Both the position numbers and the translations under genes were made by a program. Positions 48,696-59,327 of a stretch of 64,000 bases of DNA are shown piece after piece. Every line of letters begins with the position of its first letter. Positions within the stretch are counted from its first letter, which is position 1. The notes under the pieces were generated by a model. It was not told where the DNA came from. It searched no databases and saw only the letters and a program-made list of their open reading frames with translations. Source of the stretch: Prochlorococcus sp. AG-363-P06 (GTDB lineage: Bacteria; Cyanobacteriota; Cyanobacteriia; PCC-6307; Cyanobiaceae); contig QCGD01000007.1 in assembly GCA_003280025.1 (NCBI GenBank), forward strand, positions 1 to 64,000, in the 5' to 3' direction.

Positions 48696-49994
48696 ATGAA
48701 ACCTCAACTAACACTTCAAGCCCCATTAGAGCTACCTCATCAAGAAATCTCTAATTATCTTAATCAGTTATGGATTACTGAAGATACAGAGAATTCTGGT
48801 GCAAATACCTTTACTTTGATTGTTTGGCAGCCTGCTTGGCTTGAACAATCTTTAGTCCAAACTGGATTATTAAATGGCCCAATCACTGGATATTTTAGCC
48901 CAGAGATTATAGAAGTAGCTAAAAATTTTATATTAAAGGAAGGTCTCCCTCATACAACCTCTCTTAATAGCGATGAGTTATTTAATCTATTAAAGAAAAA
49001 TTTATCAAATAAAGACTTTGAAGACTTTAGAGGACAATTCTTTGAATCCTCAATAAGTACATTAAACCCTAGGAGATTAATAACTTTAGCACCAACTTTA
49101 AAAAATAACTCAGAAATAAAAACGTTTGTATCCGCCTATTGCCCATTAAGTGATAGTTCTGGAATGCAACCTATATGTGGGGATTTAGTTGTTATTAGGG
49201 GCGACACCCATTCAATTAACCAAAAAGGATTAAAAATAATTGATGAATTATCTATTAAAGAATTACCGTCTTGGTTATGGTGGAATGGGAGCTTGGATGA
49301 ATCACCCGAAATTTTTGATTATTTTACAAATCACGACATTAGATTAATTATCGATACGGCTCTTGGATCTCCAAAAAGATGTTTAAAAGTTTTAGATTAT
49401 TTAATAAAATCAAACAAAGCTATTAATGATTTAAATTGGGTTCGCTTAAAAAGTTGGAGAGAATCATTGGCAATGATTTTTGATCCGCCAGCTAGAAGAC
49501 CAATATTAAATCATATCTCTGATATTGATATTGATATTGGAGGAGAGCATATGCTTCAAGCTTTGTTTTTGATCTCATGGATTAGTGATAAGCTTGATTG
49601 GACTTTTACAAAAGTTGAAAGGGATAAAGAATTAATAAAGATTGAATTTAAGAGAAAAAATGGGGAAATAATTTCTACTTCTATTAATCCTTTACCTTTA
49701 GGAAATCCAAGTATTCATCTAGGTCAAGTTATTGGGTTGAGATTAATTTCTAAAATTAGTGAGGTGCAGAAAAATAATACTTGTGTAATTCTTGGATGTG
49801 AGTCGGTGGAATGCATAAGACTTGAAGCTGGAGGTATGGCTAATATGCAATTAATAGAACAAGTTGTTCCAAATTCTTTTTCTTCATCAGAGTCTTATGT
49901 AAGTAATCTATTAAGAAGTAGTAGAGGTAATACCAGTCCTCTTTTTGAAAAGACTATTAAAATTGCCTTACAAATTTTTAATAGCTTTAACTAA
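48696..49994 (+). CDS. opcA: OpcA, glucose-6-phosphate dehydrogenase assembly protein
   Basis: A 432-residue cyanobacterial protein that binds Zwf and makes it redox-regulated by thioredoxin. Recognised by its position directly after zwf and by family text such as L-V-V-I-R-G-D, L-P-S-W-L-W-W-N-G and C-E-S-V-E-C-I-R-L-E near the C-terminus. I cannot verify the redox cysteine pair by eye. cobB follows after 7 nt on the same strand. Confidence 0.9.
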   Translation: MKPQLTLQAPLELPHQEISNYLNQLWITEDTENSGANTFTLIVWQPAWLEQSLVQTGLLNGPITGYFSPEIIEVAKNFILKEGLPHTTSLNSDELFNLLKKNLSNKDFEDFRGQFFESSISTLNPRRLITLAPTLKNNSEIKTFVSAYCPLSDSSGMQPICGDLVVIRGDTHSINQKGLKIIDELSIKELPSWLWWNGSLDESPEIFDYFTNHDIRLIIDTALGSPKRCLKVLDYLIKSNKAINDLNWVRLKSWRESLAMIFDPPARRPILNHISDIDIDIGGEHMLQALFLISWISDKLDWTFTKVERDKELIKIEFKRKNGEIISTSINPLPLGNPSIHLGQVIGLRLISKISEVQKNNTCVILGCESVECIRLEAGGMANMQLIEQVVPNSFSSSESYVSNLLRSSRGNTSPLFEKTIKIALQIFNSFN

Positions 49995-50001
49995 ATAATA
50001 A

Positions 50002-51393
50002 ATGCCTTGTGTAATATCTTCTCCTTCAACTGATAGTGGGAAAACTACTTTATCTCTTTTAATTTCTTGTTGGGCTTTTTCAAAAGGAATTAAAATACAG
50101 ACTTTTAAAGTGGGTCCAGATTACCTTGACCAACAACAACTTAGTTCAATTGGACAGCCGATTTGTAGAAATTTAGATATTTTTTTAAGCGGTGAAGAAT
50201 GGGTGCAAAAAAATTTTTTTAAATATGCAGCAAAATACGAATTATCCTTGATTGAAGGAGCTATGGGACTCTTTGACGGTTTAGGATCTACTTCCTATTC
50301 AAGCACAGCAGATGTTGCTAAACTTCTTGATTCTCCAATAATTTTTATTGTTAATGCTAAAGGGCAAGTAGCCTCACTTTTGCCACTCTTTAAAGGCTTC
50401 AGAGATTTTGATAATGGATTATCAATAAAAGGAGTTATTTTCAATAATGTTAATTCTGATAGACATAAAAAATTAATTAAAGAAGTCTTTCAACATGAAG
50501 ATATTGAAATTTTAGGTTTTTTACCTTCTGATTCAAGAATAACCGTGAACAAGGCAAATTTAGGTTTACTTTCTCCTCTGGATAGTGATCGAAAAATTGA
50601 TGTTGAATATTTTGCATGTTTTGCTGAAAAAAACCTTGATTTTGGATTGCTTAGCAAATTCCTGAAATCTCCTCATGAAAAAATACTCAACAATTACAGT
50701 TTTAAAGATTTCAAAATTGACAAAAATAAACCTGTTGCAATTGCAGAGGATAAAATTTTTCATTTCCAATATCCTGATACGAAAGAGTTTCTTAATGAAA
50801 TTGGTATACCGCTAGTCTCATGGAGCATCTTTGATAATGAAGAGATTCCCAAGGAGGCCTCTTCTCTTATCATCCCAGGAGGCTTTCCTGAAAAATATGC
50901 TAATCACATAAGTAATTCAGAAAAAAGCTTAAATTCATTAAGGTCATTTCGTCAAAAAGGATTTATTTATGCTGAGTGTGGTGGGATGATGATTTTAGGA
51001 GATTCAATAAAGGATGAAAGTGGTGAATCCTATAAAATGAGTGGTGTATTACCATTTAATTCTAAAAAGGGTAAATTGTCAGTGGGCTATAGATATATCA
51101 AGGGTTTAAAAGATACATTAATAATCAAACAAAATCAATTAATTAGAGGACATGAGTTCCATTATTGGGAAATTGATAGTTATATATCAGATATTGAGTG
51201 TCAAAAACAAAAGAATCAAAGTGAAATATTTGCACCTTGGGAAATTAAATCTTGGAATACTCAATACAAAGGTGAAGGTTGGTCAGATAAAAGATTACAT
51301 GCCAGCTGGATTCACTTACACTTACCAAGTTGTCCTGAAGCTGCAAAAAATTTTATTGATGCTACACAAGTTGATTCTTCTCAATACCACTAA
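50002..51393 (+). CDS. cobB: Cobyrinate a,c-diamide synthase
   Basis: Glutamine-dependent amidation of cobyrinate in the cobamide pathway. The ATP site S-S-P-S-T-D-S-G-K-T-T is at residues 6-16. The C-terminal class-I glutaminase domain has the catalytic Cys in Y-A-E-C-G-G-M-M and late histidines in A-S-W-I-H-L-H-L-P. At 463 residues the length is normal. It shares its last 4 nt with the convergent PAP2-like gene. It indicates that the cell makes a B12-type cofactor itself. Confidence 0.94.
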   Translation: MPCVISSPSTDSGKTTLSLLISCWAFSKGIKIQTFKVGPDYLDQQQLSSIGQPICRNLDIFLSGEEWVQKNFFKYAAKYELSLIEGAMGLFDGLGSTSYSSTADVAKLLDSPIIFIVNAKGQVASLLPLFKGFRDFDNGLSIKGVIFNNVNSDRHKKLIKEVFQHEDIEILGFLPSDSRITVNKANLGLLSPLDSDRKIDVEYFACFAEKNLDFGLLSKFLKSPHEKILNNYSFKDFKIDKNKPVAIAEDKIFHFQYPDTKEFLNEIGIPLVSWSIFDNEEIPKEASSLIIPGGFPEKYANHISNSEKSLNSLRSFRQKGFIYAECGGMMILGDSIKDESGESYKMSGVLPFNSKKGKLSVGYRYIKGLKDTLIIKQNQLIRGHEFHYWEIDSYISDIECQKQKNQSEIFAPWEIKSWNTQYKGEGWSDKRLHASWIHLHLPSCPEAAKNFIDATQVDSSQYH

Positions 51394-51869
51394 TTTAGTA
51401 TCAAATTAAATATGTTTAAAGGAGAACCAATAAATACTATCCCTGGCAAAGTTATTAATGGACCTAGAAAACTTCCCACAATAACTTCAAATTTTGTATG
51501 ACCAAGAGTTTCTTTTAAACCCACTTCTGCTTTTGGATCTAATGTTTTTGATATTTTGTTAATTTCGGCCGCTTGAATGCCTGCTGATCTTCTAACCCCG
51601 CTAGCGTCATACATAATAATTAGTGAAACCGCAATTGCTAATGCAAATATTGGACTATCAAAGCCTAATTGAAGACCTATTCCTGACGTAGCACCTGTTA
51701 TTAAGGCCGAGTGACTTGAGGGCATCCCACCTGTTTCAAACATGATTCCAAATCTAATCTTGCCAGTAGATAAGAAATTAAATATTATTTTAAAAAATTG
51801 AGCAATTAAACATGATAATAAACTCCATAAAAGGACTGAATTATCAAGTAATGCTGAGACTTCTGACAT
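51390..51869 (-). CDS. Divergent PAP2-family membrane protein (DUF212)
   Basis: A 159-residue membrane protein. The sequence G-G-M-P-S-S-H-S-A-L-I-T-G and Y-D-A-S-G-V-R-R-S-A-G are hallmarks of the divergent PAP2 group, which is related to acid phosphatases and vanadium haloperoxidases. Several transmembrane helices surround these motifs. The proposed activity is phosphatase on a lipid or isoprenoid phosphate. It follows crtE after 14 nt on the same strand, so a prenyl-diphosphate substrate is conceivable but unproven. Confidence 0.88.
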   Translation of the reverse strand: MSEVSALLDNSVLLWSLLSCLIAQFFKIIFNFLSTGKIRFGIMFETGGMPSSHSALITGATSGIGLQLGFDSPIFALAIAVSLIIMYDASGVRRSAGIQAAEINKISKTLDPKAEVGLKETLGHTKFEVIVGSFLGPLITLPGIVFIGSPLNIFNLILN

Positions 51870-51883
51870 GAATTAAAAACTAT

Positions 51884-52786
51884 TTATCTATCTCTATTTG
51901 TAATGAAATCAGCTAAGGATAATAAATATTTTGCATCTGATCCCCATGGTTCAATCGCTTTTTTTGCTTTTTTCACTAAATCAATAGCTCTTTTCTTTGA
52001 TTCTTCCATTCCAAGTAATTTGGGATATGTAGTTTTATCAGCTAAAAGATCTTTACCTGCTGTTTTACCAAGCTTCTCACTGCTGGAAGTTAAATCAAGA
52101 ATATCATCTATTATTTGGAATGCTAAACCTATTCCTTCCGCATATGTTGTTAAGGCTTTTAATAATTCCTGATTAGCTCCTGCAATCATTGCCCCAGTTC
52201 TTACGCAAGCTTTTAATAAAGCCCCAGTCTTGTGAAGATGAATATACTCAAGGGTTTTTAGATCAACTTCTTTCCCTTCACATTCTAGATCAACAACCTG
52301 ACCACCAACTAATCCCGGTGCTCCAGCAACTAGGGAAAGTTCTCCAATTACATTTAACAATCTATTTGGTTCAACACCAGGACTTCTTAATGAGACCATT
52401 TCAAAGGCTCTCGTTAATAAAGCATCACCTGCAAGAATAGCTAATGCATCTCCATAAACTTTGTGATTAGTAGGTCTGCCTCTTCTTAAGTCATCATTGT
52501 CCATCGCAGGCAAATCGTCATGTATGAGTGACATTGTATGAATCATTTCTATTGCAACAGCGGTCGGCACAGCTAGAGATGGCTCTCCTCCGGCTAAAGA
52601 ACAAGATGCTAAGCATAAAATTGGACGTATCCTTTTCCCACCAGCTAAGAGTGAATACCTCATTGATTCTCTTAGTATCTCTGGATTCTCGGGTCCTAAG
52701 GATACATCAAGGGCTTCTTCTACGACCTTTTTTGTATCTTTTAGATAATTTTCAAAATCAGAATTATTATCAAAAACTTCAGTCAT
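51884..52786 (-). CDS. crtE: Geranylgeranyl diphosphate synthase
   Basis: Trans-prenyltransferase making the C20 precursor of carotenoids, the chlorophyll phytyl tail and quinones. The first Asp-rich motif [10 protein letters not shown] and the second D-D-I-L-D are both present, with G-G-K-R-I-R-P upstream. At 300 residues it has the usual length. It feeds CrtH and CrtL elsewhere in the window. It lies 36 nt after folD and 14 nt before the PAP2-like gene, all on the minus strand. Confidence 0.94.
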   Translation of the reverse strand: MTEVFDNNSDFENYLKDTKKVVEEALDVSLGPENPEILRESMRYSLLAGGKRIRPILCLASCSLAGGEPSLAVPTAVAIEMIHTMSLIHDDLPAMDNDDLRRGRPTNHKVYGDALAILAGDALLTRAFEMVSLRSPGVEPNRLLNVIGELSLVAGAPGLVGGQVVDLECEGKEVDLKTLEYIHLHKTGALLKACVRTGAMIAGANQELLKALTTYAEGIGLAFQIIDDILDLTSSSEKLGKTAGKDLLADKTTYPKLLGMEESKKRAIDLVKKAKKAIEPWGSDAKYLLSLADFITNRDR

Positions 52787-52822
52787 TTGAAACCTTTAGT
52801 AGAGATTTTTTCATCTTGGGTT

Positions 52823-53719
52823 TTATGGCAGTAGGTCATTAAGAGTTGATGATAAACTAAATTGTTTTTGCCAGCTAAAAATAGTATTTACTAGTAACAT
52901 TGTTACAGTCATTGGTCCTACACCTCCTGGTACAGGCGTGTATGCAGATACTTTATGAATAACATCTTCTAATAATACATCCCCACACAATCTGGTTTTG
53001 TTTTTTTCAGAACTTTTTAATCTATGTATTCCAACATCAATTATTACTGCACCGTCTTTTACAAAACTCGAGTCTATGAGATTTGGTTTGCCAGCAGCAG
53101 CTATTAAAATGTCCGCTTCTCTGCATAATTTATTTAAATTCTTGGTTTTAGAATGAGTTATAGTCACCGTCCCATTTAGATTAAGCAACATAAGAGAGAG
53201 AGGTTTTCCTACTAAGAGACTTCTACCAATAACAACAATTTTCATTCCTTCAATTGGAATACTGTGGGACCTAAGTAAATTTACAATACCTGCTGGGGTA
53301 CAAGATTTCATGGCAGGTTCATTTTTTACTAACTTTCCAATATTCTTTTCATTTAATCCATCCACATCTTTCTCTGGATTTATATTACTTATCAAACTTT
53401 GCTCATCAAATTTCTTTGGTATGGGAAGTTGAAGCAACATCCCATCGATATTTTTATCAAGGTTTAATTTTTCTATTAATTTTTCAACTTCTTTTTGGGA
53501 TACAGTATCTTCTAAATGAAAAATAAAGCTCTTAATTCCAACTCTTGAACACGCTTTCTCTTTGTTATTAACGTAAACACCACTTGCAGGATCTTCTCCT
53601 ATTCTTATTACAGCTAAGCCGGGAGCTCTTTTTGCAATTAATTTATTAACAGATATATAATTTTTTAATTTTTCCTCGATCTCAAGAGCTAATTTTTTAC
53701 CGTCTAATTTTAATGACAT
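52823..53719 (-). CDS. folD: Bifunctional methylenetetrahydrofolate dehydrogenase/cyclohydrolase
   Basis: Interconverts methylene-, methenyl- and formyl-tetrahydrofolate. The YxxxK active-site block is Y-V-N-N-K-E-K-A, followed by [19 protein letters not shown]-type C-T-P-A-G-I, the NADP motif G-R-S-L-L-V-G-K-P and [10 protein letters not shown]. At 298 residues the length is normal. It supplies the methylene donor used by TrmFO. First gene of folD-crtE-PAP2. Confidence 0.96.
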   Translation of the reverse strand: MSLKLDGKKLALEIEEKLKNYISVNKLIAKRAPGLAVIRIGEDPASGVYVNNKEKACSRVGIKSFIFHLEDTVSQKEVEKLIEKLNLDKNIDGMLLQLPIPKKFDEQSLISNINPEKDVDGLNEKNIGKLVKNEPAMKSCTPAGIVNLLRSHSIPIEGMKIVVIGRSLLVGKPLSLMLLNLNGTVTITHSKTKNLNKLCREADILIAAAGKPNLIDSSFVKDGAVIIDVGIHRLKSSEKNKTRLCGDVLLEDVIHKVSAYTPVPGGVGPMTVTMLLVNTIFSWQKQFSLSSTLNDLLP

Positions 53720-53793
53720 TTAGATAAACATCTCCTTTTTATACCTACCATGACTATAATTCTAAATTATTGATATAGATTTACTTATATTCT

Positions 53794-55266
53794 GTGCAAA
53801 ACATAACAACTATTATAAAAAAAATTTTTTATTTCTGGAAAAGGAGTCAGGTTCCAATAAAAGTACCAATTAGAATTACAAAAATTGATAATATTATAAT
53901 TTTTTTAATATGCATTTTAATTTCATTAGTTTCATCTTATAAATTTCTACTTTTATCATCTTTACAAAAATCAGATATTATAAATTTGCTTTTAACTTTT
54001 ACTGAAGTACTTGTTAGTTGTGGGATTTTAATATTAGTTTCTAAAATAGAACTGCCTAAAATTACTTCTAGGCAAATTATTTTAATTATTTCTCTTCTTT
54101 TGATAGTACAGGTTATAAAAATAACTTCTTCTTCAAGTATTAGTCCCTTATCAATAATTGTCCCACCGGCTTTAATAATTTCGCAAGGAATGGGAAGTAT
54201 AACGGCCCTTTCTTGGGTATCAATAGCCAGCCTAAATTGGCCTGAGTCAGCAATCCCCATTAATAACACTTTATTTTTTATTTCTTTAGTCTGCGCATCA
54301 GTTGTTTCTGTACTAGGAGGAAGAATAAGAAGTAGAGCACAGTTACTCCAACTATCGATACTTGTTCCACTAGGTGCATTATTTAGCCAATGGTTACTAA
54401 TTGGTAATGATCAGGCGTCTTTTCTCTTGAAAGAAGAATTTGTTTTTTCTAATAATAAAATATTTTCAGACAGCCTTTTCTTAGCCATAATAATGCTTCT
54501 AACGATATTATTCATGCCTATTTTTGAGTCAATATTTGGATTACTCACTAAAGCAAGATTATTGGAATTGGCTGATAACGAGAAACCTCTTATTCGAAGA
54601 TTATCTATTGAAGCTCCGGGTACTTTTGAACATACATTGTTGATTTCTTGCTTAGCAGAAGAGGCAACCAGAATGATTGGGGGTGATATTGATTTAGTTA
54701 AAACAGGAGCTTTATATCATGATATTGGTAAATTACATGCTCCTAATTGGTTTATTGAGAATCAGGATGGTTCAATGAATCCACATGATGAGGTAGATGA
54801 TCCAATTAAAAGTGCTTATGTTTTACAGGCCCATGTTGATGAAGGTTTAAAGTATGCAAGAAAAAATAGATTACCTAAACCTATTTCTGACTTCATTCCA
54901 GAACATCAAGGTACTTTGAAAATGGGTTATTTTTTTCATAAAGCCAAAGAAAAAAATCTTAACATTAATGCTAGTGATTTTAGGTATAAAGGCCCCATTC
55001 CTCAGTCTAAAGAAACAGCAATATTAATGCTTGCAGATGGATGTGAAGCCGCATTAAGAGCTATGAATATTAATGCTTCTGATAGTGAAGCTTTGGAAAC
55101 AATATCAAAAATTATCTATTCAAGGCAAAAGGATGGTCAATTAGATGATTCAGAACTCTCAATGGGAGAAATTTTTCTAATTAAAAGAGCTTTTCTGAAT
55201 GTTTGGAAAAGAATAAGACATAGGAGAATACAGTATCCAACAACTAAGAACAATACTTTTTCATAA
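53794..55266 (+). CDS. HD-domain membrane protein, PgpH-like c-di-AMP phosphodiesterase candidate
   Basis: A 490-residue protein with about seven hydrophobic helices in residues 30-245 and a cytoplasmic HD domain. The metal-binding core is Y-H-D-I-G-K-L-H-A-P with H309 and D310, an upstream histidine lies in F-E-H-T-L-L, and H-Q-G-T follows near residue 370. This architecture is the 7TM-HD part of PgpH, a c-di-AMP hydrolase, but the large extracellular 7TMR-HDED domain of Firmicute PgpH is missing. It starts at GTG 53794 and is divergent from folD. CdaA in this window would make the substrate. Confidence 0.85.
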   Translation: MQNITTIIKKIFYFWKRSQVPIKVPIRITKIDNIIIFLICILISLVSSYKFLLLSSLQKSDIINLLLTFTEVLVSCGILILVSKIELPKITSRQIILIISLLLIVQVIKITSSSSISPLSIIVPPALIISQGMGSITALSWVSIASLNWPESAIPINNTLFFISLVCASVVSVLGGRIRSRAQLLQLSILVPLGALFSQWLLIGNDQASFLLKEEFVFSNNKIFSDSLFLAIIMLLTILFMPIFESIFGLLTKARLLELADNEKPLIRRLSIEAPGTFEHTLLISCLAEEATRMIGGDIDLVKTGALYHDIGKLHAPNWFIENQDGSMNPHDEVDDPIKSAYVLQAHVDEGLKYARKNRLPKPISDFIPEHQGTLKMGYFFHKAKEKNLNINASDFRYKGPIPQSKETAILMLADGCEAALRAMNINASDSEALETISKIIYSRQKDGQLDDSELSMGEIFLIKRAFLNVWKRIRHRRIQYPTTKNNTFS

Positions 55267-55282
55267 GTTGTGTTTTAATAAT

Positions 55283-55675
55283 TTATAACCTAATACTTCT
55301 TCGATGTTTTGGGTTGCACCAATATAAGAGCGCTAAAGTGCTAAAAAGGGTAGTTATAAGAGTAAAACCACCAATTCCAAAAAAGTCTTTAAGGGTGATG
55401 AGCCTAATAATAGAATATGGCCCCATTCCAGAAATTACCATTGAAAGAGATACTAGAGTTAAAGTTACCCCCCATTTCCTTTCAGCTAAAAGAGCTGCGG
55501 AGGAAACTATTCCAACTATCGCAGCGGGCCAACCTAGGCTGATTGCGAGAGTTATATTTGCTACTTTTAATGGTGGACCAAAACTTATTATTAAGGCGAT
55601 AATTGGAAGAGCAATTATATTACTTATTAACCCAGCCCATGCCAGAGACCAATAGCCTAATAACCTTTCTCTCAT
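55283..55675 (-). CDS. Hypothetical membrane protein, four helices, 130 aa
   Basis: Not recognised. Four hydrophobic segments (about 12-32, 38-62, 68-85, 98-118) fill most of the protein, with a basic C-terminus. The text L-G-Y-W-S-L-A-W-A-G-L-I-S-N-I-I-A-L-P and A-E-R-K-W-G-V-T-L-T is probably conserved among marine picocyanobacteria. Convergent with the HD gene (16-nt gap). Confidence 0.72.
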   Translation of the reverse strand: MRERLLGYWSLAWAGLISNIIALPIIALIISFGPPLKVANITLAISLGWPAAIVGIVSSAALLAERKWGVTLTLVSLSMVISGMGPYSIIRLITLKDFFGIGGFTLITTLFSTLALLYWCNPKHRRSIRL

Positions 55676-55773
55676 TATTTTCTCGCATTTGTCATTTAAT
55701 TTAATCTACATTACTAAGAGTCTTTTTTTAAGGCTACTTAATAATACCAATAATTAATTTAATTATTTTTATT

Positions 55774-57402
55774 TTATAAAACTATTTTTTTATCTGAATT
55801 TTCTAAATTATCAAATTGAGGGTGAATAGAATTTTTTTTCTCAGAAAAAACAAGCCTATTTAAAGCATTGATATAAGCATTTGCAGCTGCAACAACTACA
55901 TCCGTATCAGCAGAATGACCCGAATATATCTTTTTCTTATTTCTAATCCTGATGGTAACTTCACCTAAGGCATCTATACCTTCTGTTACTGATTTTACTG
56001 AAAACTCAATTAATTCATTAGGAACTTTGGCTAATGAGTTTAGAGCCTTGCATACTGCATCTACTGGCCCTGTACCTATAGCTACTGCTGTATCCTGTTT
56101 ATTCTCTTCTGTATTTATAAGAGTTATAGTTGCTGTAGGCTTAGATTTATTACCGCAACTTACTTGTACAAGAGCTAATTGAAATTTAGATTCTGGAAGT
56201 TGAACTTGTTCACTAACAATAGCTTCTAAGTCTCGATCGGTAATTTCTCGTTTTCTATCTGCTAAATCTTTAAAACGAGTAAAAGCATCATTCAAGTCTT
56301 CTCTACTTAAATCATATCCTAATTCTTCCAATCTTGCTCTTACCGCACTCCTTCCGCTAAGTTTTCCTAATGATATTTTGTTCTTATTCAAACCTATAGT
56401 TTTTGCGTCAATAATTTCATAAGTTAATCTGTTTTTTAGTACGCCATCTTGATGAATTCCCGATTCATGTGCAAAAGCATTAGCTCCAACAATTGCTTTA
56501 TTAGGTTGAACATTCATTCCAGTTAGGTTTGAAACTAGCCGCGAAGTTTTTGTTATTTCTTCTGTTCTTATAGCTGTAAGAGGAGTAGGTGAATTTGGAT
56601 CTCTTTTAAAGAAACTATTAAAAAAACTTTTCCTTACATGCAAGGCCATGACTAATTCTTCTAAAGAGGCATTTCCAGCTCTTTCTCCGATCCCATTTAT
56701 TGTACATTCTAATTGTCTCGCCCCATTTTTTACTGCCTCTAGAAAATTCGCTACAGCTAAACCTAAATCATTGTGACCATGAACTGACAGAACTGCGTCA
56801 TCAATATTTGGAACGTTTTTATTTATTTCTGAGATTAAACTTCCAAATTCACTAGGGGTCGTGAAGCCAACAGTATCAGGAATATTTATTGTTGTAGCTC
56901 CTGCAGAAATTGCTAATTGAATTACTTCATATAAAAATTCTGAATCACTTCTTGAGGCGTCCTCGCAAGAGAATTCAACGTCATCTACTAATGATCTAGC
57001 ATAATTCACCATCTCTGGAACAATGGCAAGTACATCTTTCCTTGATTTTCTTAGTTTATGTTTAAGATGAATATCACTTGTTGCAATAAAGGTATGTATT
57101 CTTTTCTTGGGAGCTGGACTTAGGGCTTCGTAGCATGACTTTATATCGTTTTTAGAGGCCCTTGCTAAACCACATATTATTGGACCATTATCTCCTCCAA
57201 CAACATTAGAAATTTTATTTACCGCTTTAAAATCTCCAGGGCTAGCAAAAGGAAACCCGGCTTCAATGACATCTACCCCTAATCTGGCAAGTTGTTGAGC
57301 AATAGCAAGTTTTTCTTCGAGGTTTAAACTTGCTCCGGGAGATTGCTCTCCATCTCTAAGTGTTGTATCAAAGATCAATATTCTTCCAGGATCTTTGGAC
57401 AT
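55774..57402 (-). CDS. leuA: 2-isopropylmalate synthase
   Basis: First committed step of leucine synthesis. The 542-residue protein has the catalytic barrel beginning [12 protein letters not shown], metal-site text H-G-H-N-D-L-G-L-A, and G-I-G-E-R-A-G-N. The H-E-S-G-I-H-Q-D-G segment follows, and then the C-terminal leucine-feedback domain (G-T-G-P-V-D-A-V near residue 450). Full length, so likely feedback-inhibited. It is divergent from the GH57 gene across 225 nt. Confidence 0.95.
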   Translation of the reverse strand: MSKDPGRILIFDTTLRDGEQSPGASLNLEEKLAIAQQLARLGVDVIEAGFPFASPGDFKAVNKISNVVGGDNGPIICGLARASKNDIKSCYEALSPAPKKRIHTFIATSDIHLKHKLRKSRKDVLAIVPEMVNYARSLVDDVEFSCEDASRSDSEFLYEVIQLAISAGATTINIPDTVGFTTPSEFGSLISEINKNVPNIDDAVLSVHGHNDLGLAVANFLEAVKNGARQLECTINGIGERAGNASLEELVMALHVRKSFFNSFFKRDPNSPTPLTAIRTEEITKTSRLVSNLTGMNVQPNKAIVGANAFAHESGIHQDGVLKNRLTYEIIDAKTIGLNKNKISLGKLSGRSAVRARLEELGYDLSREDLNDAFTRFKDLADRKREITDRDLEAIVSEQVQLPESKFQLALVQVSCGNKSKPTATITLINTEENKQDTAVAIGTGPVDAVCKALNSLAKVPNELIEFSVKSVTEGIDALGEVTIRIRNKKKIYSGHSADTDVVVAAANAYINALNRLVFSEKKNSIHPQFDNLENSDKKIVL

Positions 57403-57627
57403 TTGCTTTTTTCAATTAATCTTATATTAAGTCAATTAAAAAAAAATTACTATAAATTAATTGATACCCATGTATCTTTTGGTATTTACTTAATAATATT
57501 GGTTAAAATTTTATAAAAAAAATTTTTTATATCGTTTACTAAAGTATTGTAAAAAAATTAAAGATTATTTTTACTCAAGAATGAATTTTTATATTTTTAA
57601 GGTTTTCAAGCAAAGATTGTAAATGAT

Positions 57628-59211
57628 ATGAATGGGAGTAACCCAAATAAAACCAATTTAGGAAGATTAGCAATAGTTTTACATGCCCATCTTCCTTACG
57701 TAAGGAAAAATGAAAAAAATTCTTTAGAGGAAGATTGGTTATTTCAGGCAATATTAGAGTGTTATATTCCATTGCTTCAAGTAATAGAATCTTCTCAAAA
57801 AGAGAATCCCTTAAATACGAAACTTACGATTAGTTTATCTCCAACATTATTATCTCTGTTACAAAATGAACAAATTAAAGAAACTTTTCCATCTTGGATT
57901 GAAACAAGAAAGTATTTTCTGAATGATTTATCAGGAGAAGAAAAAGTTGCATCTGAATTTTTATTGAGAAACTTAAATGAAAAATATTTATATTGGCAAA
58001 AATATAGTGGCAATTTAATTGATAGGTTTAAAGTTTTAAATCAATCTGGGAATTTAGATATTCTTACTTGTGCAGCTACGCATGGATATTTGCCAATTCT
58101 TAGAGAGAATCCTGAAACTGTTAGAGGGCAAATCAACACGGCAATTGTTAGTCACAAAAATCATCTAGGAACTAATCCTTTAGGCATTTGGTTGCCTGAA
58201 TGCGCATATTATGAAAACTTAGATCAGGTATTATTTAATTCTGGAATTAGATATGCAGTTCTAGATGGTCATGGAATTTTGAATGCATCTCCAAGACCTA
58301 GATATGGAGTTTATGCACCTATATGTTCAAAAAATGGAGTTGCTTTCTTTGGCAGAGATAGTGAATCAACCTTACCAGTATGGTCTGCTAAAGATGGATT
58401 CCCAGGAGATAAACTTTATAGAGAATTTCATAAAGACTTAGGATGGGAATTACCTCCTTCAAAACTGAAAAAAAAAGGCATTCCAAGTGTAAGGCCTCTA
58501 GGTCTAAAATATTATAAAATTACTGATGAAAAAATCCCCCTAGGTAAAAAAGATTTTTATATAGAAAATGAAGCTAGAAGGAAGGCGGAAGAACATGCTG
58601 ATACTTATCTTTTATCAAGATCTAAACAATTAGAAAACTTATCTTTATCCTCATCTTTTGAGCCTTTGTTAATAGCTCCATTTGATGCCGAATTGTTTGG
58701 CCATTGGTGGTATGAAGGCCCAATATTTATAGAAAATATTTTAAAAAAATCGAATAAATATTCAATTAGACTTACCAACTTAAAGGAAATTCTAATGGAA
58801 AAACCAAAACTTCAAATTTGTGATCCATCTCCTTCAAGCTGGGGCCAAGGGGGATATCATAACTATTGGCTTAATGATAAGAATTCTTGGATTGTGCCTG
58901 AAATTACTAAGGCAGGTTCAATGTTTGTTGAGTGTTCTTCAAAAAGCTTTCACGATGAATTTTCAATAAGAGTATTAAAGCAAGCAGCCAGAGAATTGCT
59001 TCTTTCTCAATCATCAGATTGGAGTTTCATCTTAAGGGCGGGAACGACGACTGAGCTTGCTAAGGAAAGAATTGATAGACACTTATTTAGATTCTGGAAA
59101 CTAATTGAAATGCTAAAAAATATATCCAAGACAGATTTAATATTTCTCGAGATGATAGAAGAAGAAGATAAAGTTTTTCCTGAAATAAATATCCTTGATT
59201 GGCAAAAATAA
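57628..59211 (+). CDS. Glycoside hydrolase family 57 enzyme, probable alpha-glucan branching enzyme
   Basis: A 527-residue GH57 protein. The first block is L-H-A-H-L-P-Y-V-R, the nucleophile Glu lies in G-I-W-L-P-E-C-A-Y, and the acid Asp in A-P-F-D-A-E-L-F-G-H-W-W. The C-terminal helical domain (about 420-520) matches the DUF1957 part of bacterial GH57 branching enzymes. The likely role is adding alpha-1,6 branches to glycogen, together with MalQ. An alpha-amylase or glucanotransferase activity is the main alternative. Confidence 0.88.
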   Translation: MNGSNPNKTNLGRLAIVLHAHLPYVRKNEKNSLEEDWLFQAILECYIPLLQVIESSQKENPLNTKLTISLSPTLLSLLQNEQIKETFPSWIETRKYFLNDLSGEEKVASEFLLRNLNEKYLYWQKYSGNLIDRFKVLNQSGNLDILTCAATHGYLPILRENPETVRGQINTAIVSHKNHLGTNPLGIWLPECAYYENLDQVLFNSGIRYAVLDGHGILNASPRPRYGVYAPICSKNGVAFFGRDSESTLPVWSAKDGFPGDKLYREFHKDLGWELPPSKLKKKGIPSVRPLGLKYYKITDEKIPLGKKDFYIENEARRKAEEHADTYLLSRSKQLENLSLSSSFEPLLIAPFDAELFGHWWYEGPIFIENILKKSNKYSIRLTNLKEILMEKPKLQICDPSPSSWGQGGYHNYWLNDKNSWIVPEITKAGSMFVECSSKSFHDEFSIRVLKQAARELLLSQSSDWSFILRAGTTTELAKERIDRHLFRFWKLIEMLKNISKTDLIFLEMIEEEDKVFPEINILDWQK

Positions 59212-59327
59212 AATTTAAGACTGATTCAACCTATTTATACCTAACACCATAATCACTAAGAACCCAGTTGTTGCAATAGTTTTGCAAAGAAGTAATGATA
59301 TTTATGTTGAGTTTTTCAATCTAAATT

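Noticed and set aside
52528-52842. 104-aa plus-strand ORF opposite crtE and the folD-crtE gap
   Set aside because: The crtE frame has both Asp-rich motifs; the opposite frame is low-complexity Leu/Gln text.
53937-54269. 110-aa ORF antisense within the HD gene
   Set aside because: It mirrors transmembrane helices of the HD protein and shows no independent motif.
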